This document shows, in pieces, positions 37,072 through 45,973 of a stretch of DNA of 64,000 nucleotides. A model generated the notes under the pieces. That model was given only the letters and a program-made list of their open reading frames with translations. It was not told the DNA's origin and ran no database searches. Position numbers and translations under genes: made by a program. The stretch is from contig CALEFT010000020.1 of the NCBI GenBank assembly GCA_937876985.1, positions 1 to 64,000 on the forward strand, in the 5' to 3' direction. The number at the start of each line of letters is the position of its first letter. The first letter of the stretch is position 1. The stretch is from an uncultured Clostridia bacterium. Lineage in GTDB: Bacteria > Bacillota > Clostridia > Saccharofermentanales > Saccharofermentanaceae.

Positions 37072-38234
37072 TTATAAAGTCTCCTTATCATCTCGATGCA
37101 CATACGGCCATTATGGTAAGGACACTTCCATTCATTCACTATATCCATCTTGATTGGATTATAAGAAGCGTCAAGCTCGTTATACCAGCAACCATTCTCT
37201 CTTGAATCAATCATCTTGTCCTTAGTAAATTCCCAAATTGCTTCAGACGCCTCAAGATAATCCTTACGCTTGTGATCAATAGAATTAGCATTATAGAAAC
37301 CGATAATTGCTTCTGCTTGTGTCCACCAAACACGATTTGTGTTTATCTTGCCCTTCTCGCACTCATATGGCATAGAACGACCATCAATGAACATAGCTTT
37401 GATTGTAGTATCAGCTAGTTGTAGTACCATTGGTGTGTACTTCTCATAGAGAATCTCATCTTGTAAGATCTCGAGGGATCTATAAATTAGCCAAGATGCT
37501 TCAATGTCGTGTCCATAAGACTGTAAATCAATAATAGAATTATAATCATTATCGAAGAATACTCTTAAGAACTTATTCTCTTCATCATATACATCTGTAT
37601 TTAATCTATATAGAATAGCTCTTAATAAATCATATGTTCTTGCATCATCTGTAACTCTATAAAGTTCAGTATAAGCTTCAAGAATGTGAAGTAAAGTATT
37701 CATTGTTCTATCAGCTATTACACCATTCTCTGAGAGCTTATCATTAGAAATCTTGTTAAATTTAACATCCATAGCTTCTAAGTAACCGAATTCATCCTTG
37801 CACTTATCTTCAATGACATCTTGTAGCTTATAAGCTAAATCAATTGCAGAATAATCATTAGAAGCATCAAAATAGGACGTTAAAGCATAAATTGCAAATG
37901 AGATACAGTAAGTGTGCTTAGAATCATCCTTTGGCTTACCATCGTAAGTTACAGACCAATAAACTCCACCATTCTCCTGATCAACACAATAGTCTCTTAG
38001 GAACTCGAATGCACTTGCTGCATATTCAAGCAAATCTGGATCTCTCTTGAGTAAATAAGCATTAGAATAAAACCATAGAATTCTTGACATTAGAATACAG
38101 CCCTTATCTGCTTTCTTGTCAATGTTGAGGTCGTAATCTACAACTCCATAAAATCCACCGAATTCCGGATCATTCAATTTAGACCAGAAATTAATAATGT
38201 GGTCTAATTCTTTTTCAAATTCTTTTTTCTTCAT
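37068..38234 (-). CDS. Cellobiose 2-epimerase (AGE family)
   Basis: Converts the reducing-end sugar of beta-1,4-disaccharides, for example mannobiose to mannosyl-glucose. The protein has 388 residues, typical of cellobiose 2-epimerases. It has the alpha/alpha-barrel family landmarks: FGGFYGVVDYDL, SRILWFYSNAY, GGVYWSVTYDG, SFAIYALTSYF, DRTMNTLLHILEAY, SYGHDIEASWL with catalytic-type His, and VWWTQAEAIIGF. CAGGAG precedes ATG 38234. It is translationally coupled to the phosphorylase. No mannanase or sugar transporter is in the window, so mannobiose must be imported by something encoded elsewhere. Confidence 0.92.
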   Translation of the reverse strand: MKKKEFEKELDHIINFWSKLNDPEFGGFYGVVDYDLNIDKKADKGCILMSRILWFYSNAYLLKRDPDLLEYAASAFEFLRDYCVDQENGGVYWSVTYDGKPKDDSKHTYCISFAIYALTSYFDASNDYSAIDLAYKLQDVIEDKCKDEFGYLEAMDVKFNKISNDKLSENGVIADRTMNTLLHILEAYTELYRVTDDARTYDLLRAILYRLNTDVYDEENKFLRVFFDNDYNSIIDLQSYGHDIEASWLIYRSLEILQDEILYEKYTPMVLQLADTTIKAMFIDGRSMPYECEKGKINTNRVWWTQAEAIIGFYNANSIDHKRKDYLEASEAIWEFTKDKMIDSRENGCWYNELDASYNPIKMDIVNEWKCPYHNGRMCIEMIRRLYK

Positions 38235-38400
38235 ACTACTAATTCTCCTGAAAATTTTTTCACTTTCTATTTTACTACTTATATGAAATTTAGTCCCATC
38301 AAAAATGATAAATTTACAAATTCTATATATAGAACTTTCTCGAAAAGCATTACTAATATTTACTTCAAATTTTTGTGCGATTTGCCTTTTTTTCGAGCAA

Positions 38401-38439
38401 GAAAAATTAACCCCTGTACTGAAATAAACAATACAGGGG
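38401..38439 (-). terminator. metY terminator
   Basis: CCCCTGTA (38411-38418) and TACAGGGG (38432-38439) form a stem; on the minus strand it is followed by TTAATTTTTC. It lies 30 bases after the metY stop. The 233-base gap between metY and the epimerase otherwise holds only one CGAAAAGC octamer and AT-rich sequence. Confidence 0.85.
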
Positions 38440-38468
38440 AATTTAAAAACAAATATAAATCAAAGGCA

Positions 38469-39749
38469 TTAAACTTCAATATTTGCCAATGACTGCTCGA
38501 TGTCAGCGATAATGTCGTCTGCGTCCTCGATACCAACAGAAAGTCTAATCAAATCAGGATTAATGCCAGCTTCCTTGAGCTGTTCCTCAGAAAGCTGTCT
38601 ATGTGTATGTGATGCTGGGTGCAAGAGGCAAGTCTTAGCATCAGCAACGTGAGTAACAATAGAAACGAACTTAAGTCCATCCATGAATTTGATAGATGCA
38701 TCACGTCCTCCCTTTACTCCGAAGCAAAGAACACCACAAACGCCGTTTGGACAATACTTCTGTGCAAGCTCATAATATTCACTAGACTTAAGTCCAGCAT
38801 AATTTACCCAGGCAACCTTCGGATGATTCTCAAGGTATGTAGCAATCTTAAGAGCATTCTCACAGTGACGAGCCATGCGAAGATGTAATGACTCTAGTCC
38901 TAGTTGAATATAATATGCGTTTTGTGGGCTCTGAATTGAGCCAAGGTCTCTCATCATCTGAACTGTTGCCTTAGTAATATACGCACCCTTGCCAAACTTC
39001 TCAGCATAAATTAGACCATGGTAAGAATCGTCTGGTGTAGTAAGTCCTGGGAACTTCTCAGGATTCTTGAGCCAATCGAAATTACCAGAATCAACAATCG
39101 CACCACCAACAGATGAAGCGTGTCCATCAATGTATTTGGTTGTAGAGTGTGTAACGATATCTGCGCCGTGTTCAAATGGACGACATAGTACCGGAGTTGC
39201 AAAAGTATTATCGACAATAAGTGGCAATCCGTGGTCGTGTGCAAGCTTAGAGAACTTCTCGAAGTCAAGAATGCAGCAAGTTGGATTTGTAATTGTCTCA
39301 CCAAATATTAGTTTTGTATTTGGCTTAATGTATTTTGCTAACTCTTCATATGGAAGATTCTGATCAACAAAAGTACACTCAATTCCCATCTTCTTCATTG
39401 TTACGCCGAACAAATTATATGTTCCACCATAGATAGAAGAAGAAGAAATAAAGTGGTCTCCTGCTTCACAAATATTGAATACTGCGAAGAAATTTGCTGC
39501 CTGTCCAGAAGATGTAAGCATTGCTGCAACACCACCTTCAAGAGCACAAAGCTTTTCTGCTACATAATCATTTGTAGGATTCTGAAGTCTTGTATAGAAA
39601 TATCCAGAGCTTTCTAGATCAAAAAGCTTACCCATATCATCAGATGTGTCATACTTAAAAGTAGTACTCTGATAAATTGGAACCTGTCTTGGCTCACCGT
39701 TCTTTGGACTCCATCCAGCATGAATACATTTTGTATCAATATTTGCCAT
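38469..39749 (-). CDS. metY: O-acetylhomoserine aminocarboxypropyltransferase (sulfhydrylase)
   Basis: PLP enzyme that makes homocysteine (or methionine) from O-acetylhomoserine and sulfide (or methanethiol). It has 426 residues from ATG 39749, preceded by GGAGG; the track of in-frame codons reaches 39761 but without a ribosome site. Family motifs: HAGWSPKNGEPRQVPIYQ in part (CIHAGW, PIYQSTTF), SSGQAANFFA, SSSSIYGGTYNLF, VDNTFATPVL, and the PLP lysine in HSTTKYIDGHAS. The length and insertions favour the MetY over the MetB/MetC group. No S-box or similar riboswitch is visible upstream; only 39 bases separate its start from the next operon's end. Confidence 0.93.
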   Translation of the reverse strand: MANIDTKCIHAGWSPKNGEPRQVPIYQSTTFKYDTSDDMGKLFDLESSGYFYTRLQNPTNDYVAEKLCALEGGVAAMLTSSGQAANFFAVFNICEAGDHFISSSSIYGGTYNLFGVTMKKMGIECTFVDQNLPYEELAKYIKPNTKLIFGETITNPTCCILDFEKFSKLAHDHGLPLIVDNTFATPVLCRPFEHGADIVTHSTTKYIDGHASSVGGAIVDSGNFDWLKNPEKFPGLTTPDDSYHGLIYAEKFGKGAYITKATVQMMRDLGSIQSPQNAYYIQLGLESLHLRMARHCENALKIATYLENHPKVAWVNYAGLKSSEYYELAQKYCPNGVCGVLCFGVKGGRDASIKFMDGLKFVSIVTHVADAKTCLLHPASHTHRQLSEEQLKEAGINPDLIRLSVGIEDADDIIADIEQSLANIEV

Positions 39750-39800
39750 AATAACCTCCATAATTAAGAAAATTTTTCTCGATGAATTATTGTACTATTG

Positions 39801-41147
39801 TTAACCTTCACCTGCAATAGCAATTTTTTCGAAGAAGATAGATGGACAGAACATCTCACCTTCATTCGATGGCCTAGCAACAATATCTTCTCCCATGTAA
39901 AGAATCTTGTTCATAAAGTCAAAGAAATTATCTGAAATAGTAATCTGTTCTACAGCAGAAACGATTTTTTTGTCCTTTACAAGATAACCCTCGCATAGCA
40001 AAGAAAAATCACCAGAAATCTTGTTTATTCCTGCATGAAGACCATTAAGGTCTGTAATAATTAATCCATTTTCGAGTTTTTCAATCATATCATCGTAAGA
40101 AATTAATTCTTCGTTAGATTCAATCGTCACATTTGTAGCTCTAATTGCACCAAAGCCGTTTCCAGTAGAAGTCTTATTCTCCTTATATGCAGCCTTAAGG
40201 TCATACAAAGGATTTACAAAAATACCATCTTTAATAATATACTTCTCTGATGTAATAACTCCTTCCATATCAAATGGGAACATAATTAAAGCCTTATCAT
40301 ACGTAGGCTTCTCTACAATAGAAAGCATATCGGAAGCAACCTTCTTTCCCACCTTTCCGTTAAGAAGCGACAAGCCCTTTTGCATCAAGGTTGCAGAGAA
40401 TACGTCAAAATAAGCTTCTAGCATTGATATCATTGCTTCGTTTTTCATAATTACATTGTATGTGCTAGAAGGAACTGAGCTTGCATTATAGCGACTGATT
40501 AGTTTATCTTTTGCCTCTTCTACAAACTTGTCTATCTCGAAAAGCTTTAGGTCATTACCATACCAGAAATGAGCAATACTCTTTGTATCGTCTCCTTGTT
40601 TACCTCTAATTTCACATGCAACGAAGATAGATTCTTCGTTCATAGAAAGATCTAATCCTAAAGAATTCTTCTTAAGTAAACTAGACTGTCTATATGAGAT
40701 AACGACATCGTCAACACTAATAATCGACTCGTGACTAGCTTTAAGTTTCTTTTCGATAAGGAGGGCTATAGGAGCAATATTGTCGTAAATAATTTCCATA
40801 GCATCCTTAGCTTTGTTATCGACAAACAAAATAGGATTATCCTTATCGCAGTATATGAATTCTTCGTCCTCGTCGTCCTTAAGAATAGCATTCTCGTAGG
40901 CTGCATCGACCATCTTACTTACCATATCATCATTAATAACATCACAAGAAGCGTGTCCGATATGAGAATTAATCTTGCCTCCAAGCGAATATCCACTTGA
41001 AGTAGAAGACTCGTAATTAGAGATTTGTTCATCAAACACATTTATGGAAACAAGTGTTTCAGATTTATATACAGCTTGTGCTACATCGAATTTCTTACTT
41101 GCACATTCAATCATTTTGTTTGTAATTTCTCTTGCATATTCAAGCAT
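39801..41147 (-). CDS. tldE: TldD/PmbA family protein, TldE-type subunit
   Basis: Non-catalytic partner of the TldD metalloprotease. It has 448 residues and the family layout (N-terminal YKSETLVSINVFDEQISNYESS, C-terminal TGNGFGAIRATNV and GINKISGDFSLLCEGYLV) but lacks the HExxxH zinc site of TldD, as TldE/PmbA proteins do. TldD/TldE pairs unfold and cleave peptides such as microcin B17 precursor and the CcdA antitoxin in E. coli. GGAG precedes ATG 41147. It is 23 bases downstream of tldD in the same operon. Confidence 0.92.
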   Translation of the reverse strand: MLEYAREITNKMIECASKKFDVAQAVYKSETLVSINVFDEQISNYESSTSSGYSLGGKINSHIGHASCDVINDDMVSKMVDAAYENAILKDDEDEEFIYCDKDNPILFVDNKAKDAMEIIYDNIAPIALLIEKKLKASHESIISVDDVVISYRQSSLLKKNSLGLDLSMNEESIFVACEIRGKQGDDTKSIAHFWYGNDLKLFEIDKFVEEAKDKLISRYNASSVPSSTYNVIMKNEAMISMLEAYFDVFSATLMQKGLSLLNGKVGKKVASDMLSIVEKPTYDKALIMFPFDMEGVITSEKYIIKDGIFVNPLYDLKAAYKENKTSTGNGFGAIRATNVTIESNEELISYDDMIEKLENGLIITDLNGLHAGINKISGDFSLLCEGYLVKDKKIVSAVEQITISDNFFDFMNKILYMGEDIVARPSNEGEMFCPSIFFEKIAIAGEG

Positions 41148-41170
41148 AAATTTGATCTCCTATTTAAGAA

Positions 41171-42556
41171 TTAGTCTCTACCACCAACAATGATGGAAGA
41201 AACACGAAGTGTAGGTTGTCCAACACTAGTTGGTACAGAGCCTGATACAGAACCACATACACCAGCAGCAAGCTTAAGGTCATTACCAACCATATCAATA
41301 TTCATAAGAACTTCTGGTCCTTTACCTATAAGCGTAGCACCACGAACAGGCTCTGCAAGCTTACCGTTACGAATAATATATCCCTCAGATACAGCAAAAT
41401 TGAATTCTCCGGTTGTGGTATCAACGGAGCCTCCACCCATTTGACTAGCATATAATCCATATTCGGTATTGGATATAATCTCTTCTGGTGTGCTTTTACC
41501 ATTATCGATATAAGTATTACTCATTCTAGAAGTAGGAGAATAAGAATAATCTTGTCTTCTAGAACAACCAGTTGGCTTCATATTCATTCTTCTAGAGCCA
41601 ATTTCATCTATAAGATAGTTCTTGAGGATACCATTCTCGATAAGTAATAGATTAGAGGAATCATTACCTTCATCATCATATAAGTATGAGCCCCATTCAC
41701 CAATTAATCGAGCATCATCTCTTGCTGTAACAACTTCGGAGGCAATTTGTTTTCCAATCATATCAGTAAAGCAAGATGCTTTAATTCCAACAGAAGTGGC
41801 TTCTAATGCGTGTCCACAAGCTTCATGGAAAATAACTCCACCAAAACCATTGCCAATAACAACTGGCATTTTGCCAGAAGGTGCATAACCAGCATTAACC
41901 ATTCTATTCGAAGACTCGACTATCCTATTGATTTCTTCTTCTAGTGGGAAATCATTAATAAACTCATATCCACGAAGACATCCTGGAGAGAATGAACTAG
42001 TTTGCTTCTCATTATCCTTAGTAGCAACGACAGAAAAAGCTAATCTTATTCTCTCATTATTCTCGATTACATTTTTTCCATATGAATTTGCAACCTGAAT
42101 TGTTCGATTGCTATATGAGATAGAACCTGTTGTCTGTGTTATCATCGAGTTCTTATTTGCATAAGAAGTTGCTAATCTAAGATAATCAGCCTTGTCAGAC
42201 TTCTTAATAATATTAGGTGAGATTTGGACACTAGAAGCTGTCGTTCTTTGACAATTTGGAATTACAATTGATAAATTACTATCAACCGGAAGATCACATA
42301 GGGATTTTGCAGCATTTTTGGCAAGAGAAATTAGTTCATATATATCAAATGAGTTAGTAAATGTATAAACTGAATTTACGCCCTTTATAATTCGAATTCC
42401 AATACCAGATACGAAACTGGTGCTTGCTTTATTAATATATCCGTTCAATATTCCAACAGCATCAGCCTCATCATTTTCTATAAATATTTCAGAATAATCT
42501 GCACCAGTTGACAATGCAGCTTCTAATATTAATTGTATATTCTTATCTGTAAGCAT
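41171..42556 (-). CDS. tldD: TldD family metalloprotease, catalytic subunit
   Basis: The catalytic half of the TldD/TldE protease, 461 residues. The zinc motif HEACGHALEA (near residue 243) is present, with the supporting YSYSPTSRMSNTYID segment, the C-terminal GGGSVDTTTGEFNFAVSEGY and the CGSVSGSVPTSVGQPTLRV tail. The heterodimer threads unfolded peptides. No obvious peptide substrate or RiPP precursor gene is near it. Its ribosome site (GGAGAGAGG) lies inside a strong hairpin just upstream, which may limit translation. Confidence 0.93.
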   Translation of the reverse strand: MLTDKNIQLILEAALSTGADYSEIFIENDEADAVGILNGYINKASTSFVSGIGIRIIKGVNSVYTFTNSFDIYELISLAKNAAKSLCDLPVDSNLSIVIPNCQRTTASSVQISPNIIKKSDKADYLRLATSYANKNSMITQTTGSISYSNRTIQVANSYGKNVIENNERIRLAFSVVATKDNEKQTSSFSPGCLRGYEFINDFPLEEEINRIVESSNRMVNAGYAPSGKMPVVIGNGFGGVIFHEACGHALEATSVGIKASCFTDMIGKQIASEVVTARDDARLIGEWGSYLYDDEGNDSSNLLLIENGILKNYLIDEIGSRRMNMKPTGCSRRQDYSYSPTSRMSNTYIDNGKSTPEEIISNTEYGLYASQMGGGSVDTTTGEFNFAVSEGYIIRNGKLAEPVRGATLIGKGPEVLMNIDMVGNDLKLAAGVCGSVSGSVPTSVGQPTLRVSSIIVGGRD

Positions 42557-42562
42557 ATAAAT

Positions 42563-42594
42563 AACCTCTCTCCTTCAAGAAGGAAAGAGGTTAA
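42563..42594 (-). promoter_or_regulatory. Hairpin covering the tldD ribosome site
   Basis: On the minus strand TAACCTCTTTCCTTC pairs with GAAGGAGAGAGGTTA across a two-base loop (one wobble). The second arm contains the GAAGGAG/GAGAGG ribosome site of tldD, and tldD starts seven bases later. There is no T-run, so termination after the ligase gene is less likely than translational masking. Confidence 0.65.
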
Positions 42595-42620
42595 TATCAA
42601 TCTAATAGAAAACTAGTAAA

Positions 42621-44324
42621 TTAGAATCTCTTAATCTTTCTTGAAGTATTCTTCTCGAATTCTGTTTCTCTAACGACTGTCTTCTTAATCTTCTTATAGT
42701 TAACAAGCTTCTCATTAACTTCAGATACAACACCTTCAATAAGCTCTTGTACCTTCTCAGGAGCTGGATTAGCACCAAGCTTTGCTTCTACTTCTTCCTT
42801 ATTAGGGAAAATATTAGCAACGATAAGAATATCATCCTTACGCTCGTCGTGCTCTCCCTTAATTACGCTCTCCTGAACATATGGAGATAGGTTAAGAAGA
42901 TATTCAATCTCCTCTGGGAAGACATTTTTGCCGTTCTTAGCAATTATAACATTCTTTTTACGACCTGTAATTACACAGAAACCATCTTCATCAATAATAC
43001 CTAAGTCACCTGTTCTATAGTAACCATTCTCAGTAAAGGCATCCTTAGTTGCCTCTTCATTCTTATAGTATCCCATAAAGATGTTATCACCATAAGCGAT
43101 GAACTCGCCGATTCCGTCCTCGTCTGGATTATCGATCTTAATATCACAACCAGGAAGTGCAATACCTGCAGCATGATTCTTACGGAACTTATCACGGTTA
43201 AGTGCTAGAATTGGTGCACATTCTGTAAGTCCATAGCCCTGAACTGCTAGAATACCGATATCGATAAAGAACTGAAGAATTTCTGGATCAATTGGAGCAC
43301 CACCAACGATAAGAAGTCTCAAATTTCCACCAAAAGTCTCATGAATCTGCGCGAAAAGCTTCTTTCTAACATCAATTCCAACCTTAAGAAGAATATTTGA
43401 AAGCTTTCTACCGAACTTGAACTTCTTAAGCATCTTAGGATCAGAATTAAGCTTCTTATTAATTGCCTTATAGAACATCTCAATCATAGCTGGAACCATA
43501 AGAATAACAGTAGGCTTACATTCTTTAACATTTGTAGTAATGTAGCGAAGTCCTTCGCATATAGCTACTGTCGTACCACGATATACTTGTCCTAAGAAGC
43601 CACAAGTACATTCATATGTGTGATGTAGTGGAAGAACTGACATGAACTTATCCTTCTCTGGCGCGATGTAAAGCATAGAGAACATAGACATCAAATTCTT
43701 ACAAATATTCTTCTGGTTAAGCATTACAGCCTTAGACTGTGCTGTTGTACCAGATGTAAAAAGAAGAATTGTCATTTCTTCAGGATCAATTGTAGCTTCG
43801 ATAAATTTCTTATCACCAGAAGCAAGAAGCTCATTTCCCTTATTAATGCAATCATGGAAATATAGATAATTCTCATTTGATGTCTCATCCATACAAATAT
43901 AGTGCTTTACTGTATCAGTATTACCATAGATTTCATTAACAACATCAATCTTAGTCTTAGAGAATACTAGAATATCAACCTCAGCTCTATTAAGCATGCT
44001 CTTAATCTCGCTTGTCTGAAGTTCTTTGTCAAGTGGAACAATACAACCTGTACCATTTGTTGTAGCAAGGTATGTTACATACCATTCGTATCTAGTTTCT
44101 GCAAGAATAGCAACTCTAGCTCCTTGGTCTTCAATGCTTCTGAAATAAGTACCAAGAGCATCAATGTCAGCATCATACTGCTTAGGCATGATATCTACAT
44201 ATTCGCCACCCTTTGTCTTCTTCTCCTGGAATACTGGTGTATTAGGATATAAGGAGACTCTGTTCTTGATTACATCACGAAGATTATGAATCGTTGTAAC
44301 CTCATATAATGGATAATTTTTCAT
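42621..44324 (-). CDS. AMP-forming acyl-CoA synthetase/ligase (long-chain type)
   Basis: A 567-residue adenylate-forming enzyme that activates a carboxylic acid, probably a fatty acid, with ATP and CoA. The P-loop-like motif is LFTSGTTAQSKAVML, followed by LPLHHTYECTCGF, QGYGLTECAPIL, GYYRTGDLG and GRKKNVIIAKNGKNVFPEEIE. The C-terminal KNTSRKIKRF carries the catalytic lysine region. Variation from the usual TTGxPKG (TTAQSKA) is typical of the long-chain acyl-CoA synthetase group. GGAGG precedes the ATG. It sits upstream of tldD-tldE without a clear terminator between. The natural substrate is unknown. Confidence 0.9.
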   Translation of the reverse strand: MKNYPLYEVTTIHNLRDVIKNRVSLYPNTPVFQEKKTKGGEYVDIMPKQYDADIDALGTYFRSIEDQGARVAILAETRYEWYVTYLATTNGTGCIVPLDKELQTSEIKSMLNRAEVDILVFSKTKIDVVNEIYGNTDTVKHYICMDETSNENYLYFHDCINKGNELLASGDKKFIEATIDPEEMTILLFTSGTTAQSKAVMLNQKNICKNLMSMFSMLYIAPEKDKFMSVLPLHHTYECTCGFLGQVYRGTTVAICEGLRYITTNVKECKPTVILMVPAMIEMFYKAINKKLNSDPKMLKKFKFGRKLSNILLKVGIDVRKKLFAQIHETFGGNLRLLIVGGAPIDPEILQFFIDIGILAVQGYGLTECAPILALNRDKFRKNHAAGIALPGCDIKIDNPDEDGIGEFIAYGDNIFMGYYKNEEATKDAFTENGYYRTGDLGIIDEDGFCVITGRKKNVIIAKNGKNVFPEEIEYLLNLSPYVQESVIKGEHDERKDDILIVANIFPNKEEVEAKLGANPAPEKVQELIEGVVSEVNEKLVNYKKIKKTVVRETEFEKNTSRKIKRF

Positions 44325-44465
44325 GGTTATTCCTCCAATGCCAACTCTTTAACCATCAAATATTTTGATTATCAAACAACATTATATACATTATCTAAAT
44401 AAATGACAACTCATATAATAAAATAAAGCTTTTCGAAAAAGTAAATATAAGAATTTTGTGTGAAT

Positions 44466-45095
44466 TTACGCTTCCTTGTAGGATTCGAGTATATATTGCT
44501 TTAGAAGCGAACGTTGATATTTATAGTCAGGTACATATAGTCCAACAAGGTTCCAGAATTTGGTTTGGTGGTTCATATGTGTTAAGTGCGAGCATTCGTG
44601 AACTAGGATGTAATAGAATAAATCGTCAGGTAAATAATGACAGTATGCTGAGATAGTAATCTCACCTTTACTAGAGCATTTTCCCCAGCAAGTCTTTAGC
44701 ACACTAACCTTGAAGCACGTTGGTAGCTTTCCATCGTAGCCTCTTGTTGTAAGTAAATTATTAGCTCTTGTTATTAAACTATTCTTGAAAGAAGAACTTT
44801 TGGCATCTCTAGGTGGAGTTAATCTTATTCTATTCTCGTTAGTCTTCTTCCATGAAGAAATTAAGTCAAGCTTACTTAATACAAATCTGTGAACTGTTTC
44901 TTGTGGAATACGGTAGTCAGCATGAACAATCAGCAAGTCTGACTCTTGCTTATAGCGAATAGAAATCTGTGATTTAAGCCCAACATAGTAAGTTAATTCA
45001 TAAGAACAAGAAATTTCCGGCACAAAAATATTTTGCACCGGAATATTTGCTTTACGTAATTTTGTTCTGCTAAAAGGCTTTCTTTTTTTAGGCAT
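44466..45095 (-). CDS. YgjP-like metallopeptidase domain protein (DUF45)
   Basis: A probable zinc metallopeptidase of about 209 residues. The family hallmark is LVHECSHLTHMNHQTKFW (HExxH plus downstream His), preceded by TCWGKCSSKGEI, where most members have RWGSCS. ATG 45095 overlaps the stop of the pyrE-like gene by eight bases, with AGAAGGG eight bases upstream; a frame back to 45146 is possible but overlaps more. It is the last gene of the pyrimidine operon by position. Members are found widely, some near restriction genes, but their substrates are unknown. Its N terminus is unusually basic (KKRKPFSRTKLRK). Confidence 0.8.
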   Translation of the reverse strand: MPKKRKPFSRTKLRKANIPVQNIFVPEISCSYELTYYVGLKSQISIRYKQESDLLIVHADYRIPQETVHRFVLSKLDLISSWKKTNENRIRLTPPRDAKSSSFKNSLITRANNLLTTRGYDGKLPTCFKVSVLKTCWGKCSSKGEITISAYCHYLPDDLFYYILVHECSHLTHMNHQTKFWNLVGLYVPDYKYQRSLLKQYILESYKEA

Positions 45096-45942
45096 GAGCG
45101 TGGCCCTTCTCAATTGCAAGAAGCGCTCTTTCCTTTGCTTTTCCACCCAAGTTGATTTGGTCTTGGATGAAGGTTGGATGCTTTTCGAGGAAGTCTGCCA
45201 TATAAGCCTTAGGAGACTCTAGAAATCTCATTGTTAAATCGAACTGAGCCTGATTGATTGTTCCAGAAGCTAGTGCGCTATCGAAAAGCTCCTTATCTAT
45301 TCCAGCAAAAGTGAACATAGAAACACCAAGTTCTGAAAGATTCTTGTCTCCGCCTTGATGTCTATCAATGATAGCAACTGTATCAGAAATATCACTTCCA
45401 AGATTACGAATTGCTGGAATCCATGCTCTTACATATGAAGACGCTTCTGTGATAAGGTCAGCAATATGAATAGCCTTAAGACCGTTAAGTTGTGCCTCGG
45501 AGGAGTTTACTGTATTAGTAAAATCATTTGTTGAATAAACAGATGACATATCCTTGAAGATTGTAAGATGTGGCTTCTTTAAGAAATATGCTGGAAGAAT
45601 CGAGAAGAAGAAATCTCTTCTTTCGCCACCAGAAATATAGTCGAATTCGTACTCACCTAGCTTTTCAACTAACAAATCTGTAATCATCTTGAAGGATTCA
45701 GAATTGTTATAGTAATCGAGAAGATAATCAAGAAGCTTCTTAGGCATTGTAAGCTTGTCTTCTGAAATAAGATTCTCAATTACAGAAAGTGTCTTAACTG
45801 CACTTTCCTCGTCCTTAATTAAGAAATGTGTGTTGATATAAAATGGTCCTAGTGTACCAGATGTGTACCAGAATGGTGTATCTTCTGGTGCTACGCGAAT
45901 TGCGTTTGTGCTAAATAATGCATCAATTACTTTGTTTGACAT
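45088..45942 (-). CDS. pyrE: Orotate phosphoribosyltransferase, divergent long form
   Basis: By position and fold this should add phosphoribose to orotate to make OMP. It has 284 residues, longer than the usual 190-230. The PRPP-binding motif is AIHIADLITEASSY, where typical enzymes have two acidic residues (for example VDDVITxG); here the first is Ala. A SGGERRDFFFS segment and FKD follow the family pattern. The extra C-terminal 70 residues (from about 215) have no motif I know. GGAGGGACTT precedes ATG 45942. It lies 31 bases after pyrD. It may be a distinct clostridial PyrE subgroup. Confidence 0.75.
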   Translation of the reverse strand: MSNKVIDALFSTNAIRVAPEDTPFWYTSGTLGPFYINTHFLIKDEESAVKTLSVIENLISEDKLTMPKKLLDYLLDYYNNSESFKMITDLLVEKLGEYEFDYISGGERRDFFFSILPAYFLKKPHLTIFKDMSSVYSTNDFTNTVNSSEAQLNGLKAIHIADLITEASSYVRAWIPAIRNLGSDISDTVAIIDRHQGGDKNLSELGVSMFTFAGIDKELFDSALASGTINQAQFDLTMRFLESPKAYMADFLEKHPTFIQDQINLGGKAKERALLAIEKGHAHA

Positions 45943-45973
45943 AAGTCCCTCCTATTTATTCCTAAGAATTGTT

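Noticed and set aside
39750..39800. S-box or other methionine riboswitch before metY
   Set aside because: The upstream gap is about 50 bases, too short for a SAM riboswitch, and no conserved core is visible.
42563..42594. Intrinsic terminator after the acyl-CoA ligase gene
   Set aside because: The stem is strong but lacks a T-run on the minus strand and contains the tldD ribosome site, so translational masking fits better.
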